This document shows positions 26,258-35,102 of a stretch of 56,376 bases of DNA, piece by piece. The stretch is from CAZBLP01 sp964492825 (lineage in GTDB: Bacteria > DYJV01): assembly GCA_964492825.1 (NCBI GenBank), contig CAZBLP010000004.1:1-56376 (forward strand), in the 5' to 3' direction. Each line of letters opens with the position of its first letter. Position 1 is the stretch's first letter. The translations under genes were made by a program, and so were the position numbers. Below the pieces are notes generated by a model. It was not told where the DNA came from. It made no database searches and saw only the letters and a list, made by a program, of their open reading frames with translations.

Positions 26258-26851
26258 TTATTCCTCCTCACCCCTTTTTTCAAAAACTTTATCTACAATG
26301 CCATATTTTAAAGCAGCTTGACTATCCATGAAAAAGTCTCTTTCAGTATCTTTCCTAATCTGTTTTAAACTTTTTCCTGTATGTTTTGCAAGAATTTCAT
26401 TAATTCTTTCTTTAATCCTGATAATTTCCTTTGCATGAATGGCAATATCAGTTGCCTGTCCTTCTGAGCCTCCTAAAGGTTGATGCAACATAACTCTTGA
26501 GTTGGGCAAAGCATATCTTTTGCCTTTTGCTCCTGCAGCAAGCAGTACTGCAGCCATACTTGCAGCTTGCCCTATACAAATAGTTGATACATCAGCTTTT
26601 ATATATTGCATGGTATCATAAATAGCCATACCTGATGTTACAACTCCTCCGGGACTGTTAATGTATAAATAAATATCTTTATCAGGATCATCAGCTTCCA
26701 AAAAGAGAAGCTGAGCTATTATGGAATTGGATATTGTGTCATTAATCGGAGAACCGAGCATAATAATTCTGTCCCTAAGCAATCTTGAATATATATCATA
26801 AACTCTTTCACCTTTTGATGTTGTTTCAATAACATATGGAACTAAATTCAT
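26258..26851 (-). CDS. clpP: ATP-dependent Clp protease proteolytic subunit
   Basis: A 197-residue serine protease forming the 14-mer ClpP barrel. Catalytic Ser98 sits in GQAASMAA and His123 in MLHQPLGG; the Asp lies near residue 172. The usual INSPGGVVTSGMAIYDTM strand-helix is present. The start overlaps the tig stop (TAATG), with AGGAGG inside tig. The tig-clpP order is common, usually followed by clpX; here ilvN follows instead. Confidence 0.95.
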   Translation of the reverse strand: MNLVPYVIETTSKGERVYDIYSRLLRDRIIMLGSPINDTISNSIIAQLLFLEADDPDKDIYLYINSPGGVVTSGMAIYDTMQYIKADVSTICIGQAASMAAVLLAAGAKGKRYALPNSRVMLHQPLGGSEGQATDIAIHAKEIIRIKERINEILAKHTGKSLKQIRKDTERDFFMDSQAALKYGIVDKVFEKRGEEE

Positions 26852-28152
26852 TAATCCTCCTTGCTGTTTTCTTCTTCTTTTTCCTCTGTTTCTTCTGTTG
26901 GTTCAGTATATTTTACATTTATATTTTCAATTAAAAAATCAAAGGTCTTTTCAGTTAAAACCTTATCATGCATATTCTTAAACAAATTTTCATTTTTCAA
27001 ATAAATATCTCTAATAGTATTTATATCCATATTAAAAGCTTTGGACATTTTCTCAAGTTCTTTGTCAAGGTCTTCTTTCAATACTTTAATATTTTCTTTT
27101 TGTTCTATTTTTTCAAGAATAATTGAGTTTTGTATTTGCTTAACAGCTATTTCCCTTATTCTTTCATTGTAATCCTCTTCTTTTTCAGATGGAAGTTGTG
27201 GTGTATTTTTTTTCAAAAAATCTATTTGCTTTTCAATTAATTTTTCCGGAAACTGAAATTTATGTTCTTCTCTCAATTTTTCCATAAGTTTTTCTATTAT
27301 TTCATTTCTTATTTGCTGCTTGAAATTCTCTTCTAAATCCTGCTTTACTTTATCTTTAAACTCTTCCACACTGGTGTATTCTTCACCGAATTGTTTAATA
27401 AACTCCTCATCAAGTTCTGGAACAACAGGTTTTTTAATCCATTTCACTTTTATTTTAAAAGTTGCTTCTTTTTCCTCATTATCAACTAATATATTGTGGG
27501 TAACTTCAGTTTCATCATTTTTGGTTAACCCTATAAAATAATTATCAAAATCAGGAAGAAAAGTATTTTCACCAATTGTAATAACCAATTCTTCTTTTGA
27601 AAACTTTTCATTTTTCTCACCATCTATAAAAGCTTCTACTTCTGCTACTACCTGAAATCCTTCTTCTACTGGAGTATTGTCATCTTCAATATCTTCAAAA
27701 TATGTAAATCTTTTTAATATTGACTGAATTGAATCATTTAACATATCTTCTGTAACTTCTAATTTTTCAACTTCTATTTCTATACCCTTATAATCTTTTA
27801 ATTCAAACTCCTCTATACAGTCAAATTCCGCTGTGTAAGAAAAATCTTTGCCTTCGTCTATATCTGAAATTTCTTTAACTGAAGGCTCGCCTATATAAAC
27901 AATCTTTTCATCTGTAACAGCTTTGGTCAGAGAATCATTAATAAGCTTATTTACAACTTCATACTTAGCAGAATCACCATAAAGCTTTTTAACTAAGTGT
28001 AAAGGAATTTTACCTTTTCTAAAACCTTTTAAAGATGCTTTTTTCTTGATTTTCTGGAATTCTGACATTAATTCTTTGTCAACTGTTTCTTTGGGTATTT
28101 TTACTTTTAATATTTTTTGAACCGCTGTAGGCTGTTCTAACTGTACTTCCAT
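26851..28152 (-). CDS. tig: Trigger factor
   Basis: A 433-residue ribosome-associated chaperone. The ribosome-docking signature GFRKGKIPLHLVKKLYG is at about residues 40-56. The middle FKBP-like domain is recognisable (VEEGFQVVAEVEAFIDGE through LPDFDNYFIGL) but has lost several proline-isomerase active-site aromatics, so its isomerase activity may be weak. The C-terminal cradle arms are helical and highly charged, ending in an acidic tail. It is the first gene of the long minus-strand operon. Confidence 0.94.
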   Translation of the reverse strand: MEVQLEQPTAVQKILKVKIPKETVDKELMSEFQKIKKKASLKGFRKGKIPLHLVKKLYGDSAKYEVVNKLINDSLTKAVTDEKIVYIGEPSVKEISDIDEGKDFSYTAEFDCIEEFELKDYKGIEIEVEKLEVTEDMLNDSIQSILKRFTYFEDIEDDNTPVEEGFQVVAEVEAFIDGEKNEKFSKEELVITIGENTFLPDFDNYFIGLTKNDETEVTHNILVDNEEKEATFKIKVKWIKKPVVPELDEEFIKQFGEEYTSVEEFKDKVKQDLEENFKQQIRNEIIEKLMEKLREEHKFQFPEKLIEKQIDFLKKNTPQLPSEKEEDYNERIREIAVKQIQNSIILEKIEQKENIKVLKEDLDKELEKMSKAFNMDINTIRDIYLKNENLFKNMHDKVLTEKTFDFLIENINVKYTEPTEETEEKEEENSKED

Positions 28153-28185
28153 TTTCTTGCTCCTTTTTTTTGAAAAGTAAGTATC

Positions 28186-28214
28186 ATTATAACAATAATA
28201 GATATAAAGGTCAA
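28186..28214 (-). promoter_or_regulatory. Sigma-70 promoter of the tig-clpP operon
   Basis: On the minus strand TTGACC, a 17-bp spacer and a perfect TATAAT lie 34-62 bp upstream of the tig ATG. The match to consensus is strong, and the run of closely spaced genes behind it (tig to rpoD) has no comparable second promoter that I could see. Confidence 0.75.
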
Positions 28215-28260
28215 TAATTTTAAATAAAAAATTTTAATGAAAAAAAATAATAAAAACATA

Positions 28261-28289
28261 TTGACAGTTAACGTAATATATTGTATACA
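28261..28289 (+). promoter_or_regulatory. Sigma-70 promoter of the fumarase-Hdr cluster
   Basis: TTGACA (perfect -35), 17 bp, TATACA. The predicted start lies near 28296, about 25 bases ahead of the fumarase alpha ATG. It is back to back with the tig promoter, 46 bp between the -35 elements. Confidence 0.7.
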
Positions 28290-28320
28290 GTATCCAATAA
28301 TTTTTTGAAGGATTTAAAAA

Positions 28321-29160
28321 ATGAGAAAAATTGATGTGTCAGAGATAAAAACAAAAGTTAAACAAATGTGTATGGATGCAAATTTTTATCTTGGCAAGGA
28401 TGTTGTCGATTCATTTAAAAAAAGTCTTGAGATTGAGGAATCAGATACAGGAAAGCATATTTTAAATGTTTTACTTCAAAATTCGGAAATAGCCAAAACC
28501 GAACATATTCCTATTTGCCAGGATACTGGCGTTGCGGTAATTTTTCTTGAAATTGGCCAAGATATACATTTTGTCGGAGGAGACCTTTACAAAGCAATAA
28601 ACGATGGTGTCAGGGAAGGATACCAAGAAGGTTATTTAAGGAAATCCATGTGTGACCCGTTTACAAGAAAAAATACAGGCGATAACACTCCGGCGGTTAT
28701 ACATTTTAAGATAGTACCTGGAGATAAAGTCAAGCTCATTGTTGCGCCAAAAGGTGGCGGAAGTGAAAATATGAGTTTGCAGCAAATGTTAAAGCCAGCA
28801 GATGGAATAGAAGGAATAAAAAAAATGATAATAGATAGAGCTTCTGTTGCAGGCCCTAACCCTTGCCCTCCTGTAATTATTGGCGTTGGAATAGGTGGTA
28901 ATTTTGAAAGAAGCACTATTTTGTCCAAAGAAGCTCTTTTGAGAGAAATTGGTAGCAGTAACCCCGACCCTGAACTTGATAAAATTGAAAAAGAATTATT
29001 AGAGAAAATTAATAATCTTGGTATGGGCCCTCAGGGATTAGGCGGCAGAGTTTATTGTCTTGCAGTGCACATTAAAAAGGAACCTTGTCATATAGCATCG
29101 CTTCCTGTTGCTATAAATTTTCAATGTCATGCAGCAAGACATAAAGAAGTTGTAATTTAA
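28321..29160 (+). CDS. Fumarate hydratase class I, alpha (N-terminal-type) subunit
   Basis: A 279-residue subunit of the two-part, oxygen-sensitive class I fumarase, which interconverts malate and fumarate. Visible motifs: HIPICQDTGVAVIFLEIG (first cluster cysteine), a DPFTRKNTGDNTPAV loop, KGGGSENMS, and GPNPCPPVIIGVGIGG (second cysteine). The third cluster cysteine is in CHAARH near the C-terminus. The beta subunit follows after 11 bp. In context it makes fumarate for, or takes it from, the fumarate reductase encoded at the far end of the cluster. GAAGGA precedes the start. Confidence 0.93.
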   Translation: MRKIDVSEIKTKVKQMCMDANFYLGKDVVDSFKKSLEIEESDTGKHILNVLLQNSEIAKTEHIPICQDTGVAVIFLEIGQDIHFVGGDLYKAINDGVREGYQEGYLRKSMCDPFTRKNTGDNTPAVIHFKIVPGDKVKLIVAPKGGGSENMSLQQMLKPADGIEGIKKMIIDRASVAGPNPCPPVIIGVGIGGNFERSTILSKEALLREIGSSNPDPELDKIEKELLEKINNLGMGPQGLGGRVYCLAVHIKKEPCHIASLPVAINFQCHAARHKEVVI

Positions 29161-29171
29161 GGAGAAAACAG

Positions 29172-29732
29172 ATGTCTGATATAATTAAAATACATGCACC
29201 ATTAACTGACGATGTTTTGGAAAATTTAAAAGCCGGTGATAATGTCCTTATTTCAGGAACAATATATACAGGGAGGGATGCTGCGCATAAAAGATTGACA
29301 GATTTAATAAAAAAAGGTAAAGAACTCCCTTTTGATATAAAAGGTCAGATAATATACTTTGTTGGCCCTACCCCACCAAAACCTGGCAAGGTTATTGGTG
29401 CTTGCGGGCCTACTACAAGTTACAGAATGGACCCTTATTCTCCTTTGCTTATAGAACACGGATTAAAAGGTATGATAGGCAAAGGTACAAGATCTCAGGA
29501 AGTTAAAGATTCAATGGTTAAATATAAAGCTGTTTATTTTGCCGCAATTGGCGGAGCAGGAGCTCTAATAAGCGAATGTATTAAAGAAGCTGAGATAATA
29601 GCTTATGAGGATTTAGGCCCCGAAGCTATTAGGAGGCTTGTTGTAAAAGATTTTCCAGTTGTCGTTGTAAATGATATTTACGGCAATGACCTTTATGAAA
29701 TAGGTAGAGCTAAATACGCTAAAAATGATTGA
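29172..29732 (+). CDS. Fumarate hydratase class I, beta (C-terminal-type) subunit
   Basis: A 186-residue partner of the alpha subunit, making up the swivelling domain of class I fumarase. Signatures: GTIYTGRDAAHKRL, YFVGPTPPKPGKVIGACGPTT and MIGKGTRS (substrate-binding). Length is normal. Family members of this pair can be L(+)-tartrate dehydratases, but the placement beside fumarate reductase genes favours fumarase. AAGGAGAAAA marks the start; the HdrC gene follows after 14 bp. Confidence 0.92.
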   Translation: MSDIIKIHAPLTDDVLENLKAGDNVLISGTIYTGRDAAHKRLTDLIKKGKELPFDIKGQIIYFVGPTPPKPGKVIGACGPTTSYRMDPYSPLLIEHGLKGMIGKGTRSQEVKDSMVKYKAVYFAAIGGAGALISECIKEAEIIAYEDLGPEAIRRLVVKDFPVVVVNDIYGNDLYEIGRAKYAKND

Positions 29733-29746
29733 TTCAGGAGGATTGG

Positions 29747-30157
29747 ATGAAAACTAAATTATCTAAAGAATCTATTGATTCTGAAATAATTGAGAAAATA
29801 GAAGAAATAAGTGGCGAAAATATATATAAATGTTATCAATGCGGTAAATGTTCAGCAGGATGTCCTGCTGTTGAAGAGATGGATATAATGCCTTCACAGG
29901 CAATAAGGTTCCTTCAGCTTGGCATGTACGATAAAGTTCTTAATAGTAAAACAATATGGATTTGTGCTTCCTGTATAATGTGCTTTAACAGATGCCCAAA
30001 AGGAGTTGATTTTGCCAAAATTGCAGAAGCTTGCAGAATGATTAAGTTGCGTAAAGAAGGAAGTAAAATAGAAGTAATTGATTTTGACGAAGATTATAGA
30101 AAAAGAGCGCCTCAAATAGCTTTTATAAGCTGTTATAGAAAATTTTCTTCATTATAG
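29747..30157 (+). CDS. hdrC: HdrC-like two-cluster ferredoxin subunit, short form
   Basis: A 136-residue protein with two 4Fe-4S motifs, CYQCGKCSAGCP (about 26-37) and CASCIMCFNRCP (about 71-82), in the spacing of heterodisulfide reductase subunit C. HdrC passes electrons between HdrA and HdrB. The C-terminus stops after PQIAFISCYRKF, about 45 residues shorter than the second HdrC of this cluster (34505-35047). I place the start at the ATG behind AGGAGGA rather than the upstream TTG. HdrB follows after a 75-bp spacer containing period-7 repeats. Confidence 0.86.
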   Translation: MKTKLSKESIDSEIIEKIEEISGENIYKCYQCGKCSAGCPAVEEMDIMPSQAIRFLQLGMYDKVLNSKTIWICASCIMCFNRCPKGVDFAKIAEACRMIKLRKEGSKIEVIDFDEDYRKRAPQIAFISCYRKFSSL

Positions 30158-30160
30158 TAA

Positions 30161-30215
30161 TTGGATTTAGGATTTTGATATATTCCGGATCTTAAGTCCT
30201 AATCTAAAAATCCAA
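30161..30215. repeat. Period-7 repeat element with inverted arms between hdrC and hdrB
   Basis: GGATTTA-GGATTTT on the left and AAGTCCT-AATCTAA-AAATCCA on the right, with outer arms TTGGATTT/AAATCCAA able to pair. The unit resembles those at 10671-10755 and 49920-49947. It could form a stem in the polycistronic message and alter hdrB expression; no gene is present. Confidence 0.5.
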
Positions 30216-30232
30216 ATACGTAGGAGTTTAAA

Positions 30233-31105
30233 ATGGAATTTGCTTATTTTCCAGGCTGTACATTATATACAAAAGCTACTCATCTCGACCATGCAGGAAG
30301 AGAATCAGCTAAAAAATTAGGCTTTGAATTAAAAGAGCTTGATAATTGGACATGTTGCGGTGCTTCATTTCCACTTGTTAATGATTATCATATGGGACTT
30401 GCATCATGTTCAAGAGTTTTAGCAGATACTAAAAATGAAGGATATGACAAATTAGTGACTCTCTGCTCAGTATGTTATAATGTATTAAAGAGGACCAATT
30501 ATGTTTTAAAAAATGATGAAGAAAGAAGATATAAAATAACAGAATTTATAGAAAGAGAATATCATGGAGAGTTAGATGTTACTCATTATCTGGAAATTAT
30601 AAGAGATGAAATAGGGTTTGATAATTTAAAAGAGAAAGTTATAAAACCTCTTAAAGATTTAAAAGTGGCTGTTTATTACGGGTGTTTGCTTTTAAGACCT
30701 CATAAAGAGATTCAGTTTGATGATCCAGAAAATCCTTCAATTTTTGAGAATTTTATGTGTGCATTAGGTGCAGAAGATGTTTACTTTCCATACAAAAATG
30801 AATGTTGCGGTGCATTTCAGGTAATGAATAACGTTGAAACTGCCAACAGATGCTCACATAATATAATTGAAAATGCAATTAAAAACGGAGCTGACTTAAT
30901 AGTAACTTCATGTCCGCTTTGTCAGTTTAATTTAGATGACAGACAAAAGATTTTAACAGAAACATACGATAAGTTTAATACAATTCCTGTAGTTTATTTT
31001 ACACAATTATTGGGCCTTGCAATGGGGCTGGATTACGAGGTTCTTGAATTTGAAAGAAATTTTGTTGATCCGAGACCTGTTTTAAAAGAAAAGGGACTTA
31101 TTTAA
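30233..31105 (+). CDS. hdrB: HdrB-like CCG-domain subunit
   Basis: A 290-residue protein with two CCG cysteine-rich domains: WTCCGASFP...CSVCYNVLK in the first half and NECCGAFQ...CPLCQFN in the second. In methanogen HdrB such domains hold the non-cubane 4Fe-4S clusters that cleave CoM-S-S-CoB. Bacteria lack those thiols, so here it probably hands electrons to another acceptor or a cellular disulfide. It opens with YFPGCTLYTKATHLD, the common family start. GTAGGAG marks the start. Pairs with the short HdrC just upstream. Confidence 0.92.
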   Translation: MEFAYFPGCTLYTKATHLDHAGRESAKKLGFELKELDNWTCCGASFPLVNDYHMGLASCSRVLADTKNEGYDKLVTLCSVCYNVLKRTNYVLKNDEERRYKITEFIEREYHGELDVTHYLEIIRDEIGFDNLKEKVIKPLKDLKVAVYYGCLLLRPHKEIQFDDPENPSIFENFMCALGAEDVYFPYKNECCGAFQVMNNVETANRCSHNIIENAIKNGADLIVTSCPLCQFNLDDRQKILTETYDKFNTIPVVYFTQLLGLAMGLDYEVLEFERNFVDPRPVLKEKGLI

Positions 31106-31137
31106 AAAATTTTTAACTATTTTTTAGGGGAATATAA

Positions 31138-32466
31138 ATGTCAGATTTTGTTAAAAGGGTTTTGGTTATAGGTGGCGGAATAGCAGGTATTACAGCAGCT
31201 ATTGATATTGGCAATGCCGGTTATGAAGTTGTTATGGTTGAAAAACTGCCAAGTGTTGGCGGTAGGATGCTTCAACTTTCAGAAACTTTTCCTACTCTTG
31301 ATTGTGCTCAATGTACTCTTACTCCAAGAACCGTTGAGACAGGACAACATCCTAATGTTAAACTCTATACATATGCAGAGGTTGTTAATGTGGAAGGAGA
31401 AGCCGGTAATTTTAAAATAAAAATCAGAAGAAAGCCAACTTATGTTGATTGGAGTAAATGTACAGGATGTGGCACATGCGTTGAGAAATGCCCTGCTAAA
31501 GTTCCTTCTGAATTTGAAAGAGATGCTGGAAAAGGAAAAGCAATTTACACTTTATCTCCCCAGGCAGTTCCAAATAAACCGGTAATAAACGCTGATTATT
31601 GCAGAATGCTTACAAAAGGCAAATGCGGAGTTTGTTCTAAGGTCTGTCCTGTTGGAGCAATTGATTATAAACAAACAGAAAGTTTTTTTGAAGAAGAAGT
31701 TGGAGCCATTATTGTAGCAACCGGTTTTCAAGTATACAACAAAAGTAATTTAAAAGATTATGGAGCAGGAAATATCCCTGATGTAATAGACGGACTTACA
31801 ATGGAAAGATTTTTATCAGCTTCAGGCCCTACAACAGGTGTTGTAAAAAGGCCTTCTGATGGCAAAATTCCAAAAGAGATAGTTTTTGTGCAATGTGCAG
31901 GCTCCAGAGATCCTGAATTTCATAAGCCTTATTGTTCAAGAATTTGCTGTATGTATACTGCAAAACATGCCAAATTGTACAAACATAAAGTACATGACGG
32001 TAAAGCTTATATTTTTTACATAGATATACGATCTACAGGAAAGGGATATGAACAGTTTATTCAGCAGACAATGGAAGAGGAAAGAGTTGTATATGTCAGA
32101 GGCAAAGTTTCCAAAATTTTTCAGGATGGCGATAAAGTTGTAGTTTGGGGCTCTGACACTTTAACTGGAGAAAAAATAGAGATTTCCGCTGATATGGTAG
32201 TATTGGCTGCTGCTGTTGAGCCTAATCCTGAAGCAAAAGAAATAGCAGAAACTTTAGGGATAGATATTAATGAATTAGGTTTTTTTAAAGAAAAAGATTA
32301 TAAAACAAGCTCAAATGAAACAAACAGAGAAGGAATTTATCTTGCAGGCTGCTGCCAAGGAATTAGAGATATTGCAGATTCCACAGCTCATGCAAGTGCG
32401 GCTGCAAGCAAAGTTCATGTATTGTTTGAAAAATTAAGTAATAAACTTGCTAAAAAAAGTTGTTAA
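31138..32466 (+). CDS. hdrA: HdrA-like FAD/Fe-S subunit, short form
   Basis: A 442-residue flavoprotein equal to the central part of HdrA: FAD-binding VIGGGIAGITAAIDIGNAG at residues 9-27, the DCAQCTLTPRTVE cysteine segment, an inserted ferredoxin pair (CTGCGTCVEKCP and KCGVCSKVCP), then FVQCAGSRDPEF and YCSRICCMYTAKHA blocks. It lacks both the N-terminal thiol-domain and the C-terminal ferredoxin of the full-length HdrA encoded next. Similar short HdrAs act as hubs in bacterial Hdr complexes and as QmoA homologues. Start behind TAGGGGAA; the next HdrA starts 15 bp later. Confidence 0.92.
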   Translation: MSDFVKRVLVIGGGIAGITAAIDIGNAGYEVVMVEKLPSVGGRMLQLSETFPTLDCAQCTLTPRTVETGQHPNVKLYTYAEVVNVEGEAGNFKIKIRRKPTYVDWSKCTGCGTCVEKCPAKVPSEFERDAGKGKAIYTLSPQAVPNKPVINADYCRMLTKGKCGVCSKVCPVGAIDYKQTESFFEEEVGAIIVATGFQVYNKSNLKDYGAGNIPDVIDGLTMERFLSASGPTTGVVKRPSDGKIPKEIVFVQCAGSRDPEFHKPYCSRICCMYTAKHAKLYKHKVHDGKAYIFYIDIRSTGKGYEQFIQQTMEEERVVYVRGKVSKIFQDGDKVVVWGSDTLTGEKIEISADMVVLAAAVEPNPEAKEIAETLGIDINELGFFKEKDYKTSSNETNREGIYLAGCCQGIRDIADSTAHASAAASKVHVLFEKLSNKLAKKSC

Positions 32467-32481
32467 AAGAGGAATAATAAA

Positions 32482-34464
32482 ATGCCCAAAAGAATAGGTG
32501 TTTTTGTATGCTGGTGCGGTGCAAATATTGCATCTTCTGTTGATGTTAACAAAGTTGTTGAAGAAATAAAAAAAGAACCTGACGTTGAATTTGCCATAAA
32601 TTATATGTACATGTGTTCTGATCCGGGACAGCAGCTTGTAAAAGATCATATTGTAGAAGACAATTTAAACGGTGTGGTTGTGTGCAGTTGTTCACCAAGA
32701 ATGCACGAAAATACATTTAGAAAAGCAGCTGCAAGTGTCGGACTCAATCCTTTTTTAGTGGAAATAGCTAATATTAGAGAGCAGTGCAGTTGGGTTCATC
32801 AGGGGGACAAACCTGTAGCTACTGCAAAAGCAATTAATATTATAAAAGCAACTATTGAAAAAGTAAGACAAAATATAGAATTAGTACCTATTGAAGTCAG
32901 TCTTAATAAAAGGTCTCTTGTTGTTGGAGCCGGTATCAGCGGAATAATGGCAGCAATAGATCTTGCAGAAGCTGGATATGAAGTTGTGCTTGTTGAAAAA
33001 GAGCCTGCTATTGGCGGCAAACTTTTGCAATTATACAAAACAGTTCCTTATTTTAAAAAAGCATCTGATTATATAAAAGAAAAATCAGAAATAGTTTTAA
33101 ATCATCCGAATATTACTTTATACACATATAGCGAAATTGACGACCTTGACGGTTATGTCGGAAATTTTGAAGTTAATATCAGAAAAAAAGCTTCTTTTAT
33201 TAATACGGACAAATGCACAAATTGCAACAAATGTATTGACGTCTGTCCTGTTGAAGTTTCAGACGAATTTAACAGAGGATTGTCAAAGAGAAAAGCAGTT
33301 CATTATCTTACTGAAAAAGCATTCCCAAAAAGATTGGTAATTGATGCTGCAAATTGCAAACATTTTACAGATGGGAATTGTGACAAGTGCGTTAATGTAT
33401 GTAAAGAATCGGCAATAGATTTTAATATGAAGGATGAAATTGTTAAAGAGCTTGTTGGTGCAATTGTGATAGCAACAGGATATAAACTTTACAGTTCAGC
33501 AAATTTCCCTGAATGGGGAGGCGGAGAACTACCTGATGTTATTGATGCTCTTGCATTTGAAAGAATGCTTGATCCTGAAGGTCCTACAGGTGGTAAAATA
33601 ATCAGACCATCAAACGGAAAAGAAGCCAAAACAGTTTTATGGGTAAAATGTGCAGGCTCAAGAGATCCTGAATTTCATAAACCGTACTGCTCAAGAGTCT
33701 GTTGTATTTATACTGCAAAACAGGCAAGGCTTTTTAAACAAAATGTTCCTGATGGTAAAGCTTTTATCTCTTACATGGATATAAGAACAGATTCAAAAGA
33801 TTTTGAAGAGTTTTATCATGCAGGAATTGAAAATGACAGAATAGTATATATAAGAGGAAGAATTTCCAAAGTCTTTCAAGAAGGAGAAAATTTGGTTGTC
33901 CGAACTTCTGATACTCTTACAGGTGAGGCACTTGATTTGGAAGTTGACCTTGTGGTCTTGGCAAATGCTATTGTTCCAGTTGACGGAGTGGAAGAACTTG
34001 CAAAAAAATTGAGAGCAACAATAGATGAATTTGGATTTTTCTCAGAAACACATATAAAACTTTACCCTGTTGAGAGTTCTACAAAGGGAATTTATTTGGC
34101 AGGATGCGCTCAATCGCCAAAAGATACAACAGATTCGGTATCTCAGGCATTGGCATCAACAGGTAAAATTTTAACACTTTTTGCAAATGACAAATTAAGC
34201 CAGGACCCTTTAATTGCTATGGTTGATCCTCTTGTATGCAGTGGTTGCGGTATTTGTGTCGATATCTGTCCTTATGGTGCAAGAAAATTAAACGAAATTA
34301 CAAAAATATCAGATGTTAATAAAGCTTTATGTCAGGGATGCGGTGCCTGTATAGCAGCTTGTCCCAACAAGGCTTGCGAGCTGATTAATCAGACAAGCAT
34401 TCAGACTTTCAGAATGATTAATACATTCCAAGAGCCTGATATGGAAATAGTGCTTGAATCATAA
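32482..34464 (+). CDS. hdrA: HdrA, full-length FAD/Fe-S electron-bifurcating-type subunit
   Basis: A 660-residue HdrA of canonical layout: N-terminal domain (GVFVCWCGANI to WVHQGD, about 1-112), FAD fold (LVVGAGISGIMAAIDLAEAG, near 150), inserted clusters (CTNCNKCIDVCP and CDKCVNVC), the CAGSRDPEF/YCSRVCCIYTAKQA blocks, and a C-terminal two-cluster ferredoxin (CSGCGICVDICP and CQGCGACIAACP). In HdrABC-MvhADG complexes HdrA carries the bifurcating FAD and the ferredoxin exit. Here it lies between two HdrBC sets, so it may serve both. Bifurcation itself is inferred. Confidence 0.93.
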   Translation: MPKRIGVFVCWCGANIASSVDVNKVVEEIKKEPDVEFAINYMYMCSDPGQQLVKDHIVEDNLNGVVVCSCSPRMHENTFRKAAASVGLNPFLVEIANIREQCSWVHQGDKPVATAKAINIIKATIEKVRQNIELVPIEVSLNKRSLVVGAGISGIMAAIDLAEAGYEVVLVEKEPAIGGKLLQLYKTVPYFKKASDYIKEKSEIVLNHPNITLYTYSEIDDLDGYVGNFEVNIRKKASFINTDKCTNCNKCIDVCPVEVSDEFNRGLSKRKAVHYLTEKAFPKRLVIDAANCKHFTDGNCDKCVNVCKESAIDFNMKDEIVKELVGAIVIATGYKLYSSANFPEWGGGELPDVIDALAFERMLDPEGPTGGKIIRPSNGKEAKTVLWVKCAGSRDPEFHKPYCSRVCCIYTAKQARLFKQNVPDGKAFISYMDIRTDSKDFEEFYHAGIENDRIVYIRGRISKVFQEGENLVVRTSDTLTGEALDLEVDLVVLANAIVPVDGVEELAKKLRATIDEFGFFSETHIKLYPVESSTKGIYLAGCAQSPKDTTDSVSQALASTGKILTLFANDKLSQDPLIAMVDPLVCSGCGICVDICPYGARKLNEITKISDVNKALCQGCGACIAACPNKACELINQTSIQTFRMINTFQEPDMEIVLES

Positions 34465-34504
34465 ATTTTTAAAATAGATAAGTTATTACAAACAGAGGTT
34501 TAAT

Positions 34505-35047
34505 ATGAATAAATTTGCAGAAGAGATTAGCAGTAAAAGCGGAGAAATTTTTAATCTGTGTTATCAATGTAAAAAATGTACTGCAGGTTGTCCTACAGCG
34601 GAGTTTATGGATATTAAGCCAAATGAAATCATAAGACACATTCAATATGGCAACAGAGACAAATTATTAACAAGTGAAGCTATTTGGCTCTGTGTTTCCT
34701 GTGACACATGCGGTGAAAGATGTCCGAATGATATAAAAATTTCAAAATTAATGGGAGCTTTGAGAAGAAAAGCAATTGAAGATAAAGTGGAAATAGCTGA
34801 TAAAGTCGGCTATGCATTTAACAGATCATTTGTTGAAAGTATAAAAAGATACGGCAGGGTTCATGAAGCTACATTTTTAATTTCATACAAATTAAAAACA
34901 AAAGATTTTTTTAGCGAAGCTGCTTTAAATGACATGAAAGTCGGTATAAAATTATTCATGAGAGGTAAGTTACCTCTTTTCCCAAAAAAAATAAAAGACA
35001 TGACTGCTATTAAAAACATATTTAAAAAATGTGTGCCAGAGATTTAG
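34505..35047 (+). CDS. hdrC: HdrC-like two-cluster ferredoxin subunit
   Basis: A 180-residue HdrC with cluster motifs CYQCKKCTAGCP (about 20-31) and CVSCDTCGERCP (about 64-75), then a C-terminal extension with FNRSFVESIKRYGRVHE and a basic tail, as in full-length HdrC. It is the long counterpart of the short HdrC at 29747 and forms a second HdrC-HdrB pair with the next gene. Start behind CAGAGG. A 55-bp spacer separates it from hdrB. Confidence 0.92.
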   Translation: MNKFAEEISSKSGEIFNLCYQCKKCTAGCPTAEFMDIKPNEIIRHIQYGNRDKLLTSEAIWLCVSCDTCGERCPNDIKISKLMGALRRKAIEDKVEIADKVGYAFNRSFVESIKRYGRVHEATFLISYKLKTKDFFSEAALNDMKVGIKLFMRGKLPLFPKKIKDMTAIKNIFKKCVPEI

Positions 35048-35102
35048 TTTTTTTTATTTTTAGAGAGCATTAATAAAATTTAAAAAAACATCAGGAGTAA
35101 AA

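Noticed and set aside
29729..29746. TTG start extending the first HdrC by six codons
   Set aside because: The extension is made of the ribosome-binding site itself (AGGAGGA); the ATG at 29747 is the better start.
31138..32466. The 442-residue HdrA as a truncated pseudogene of HdrA
   Set aside because: The frame is intact, has its own ribosome-binding site and complete FAD and cluster motifs; short HdrA forms are normal in bacterial Hdr loci.
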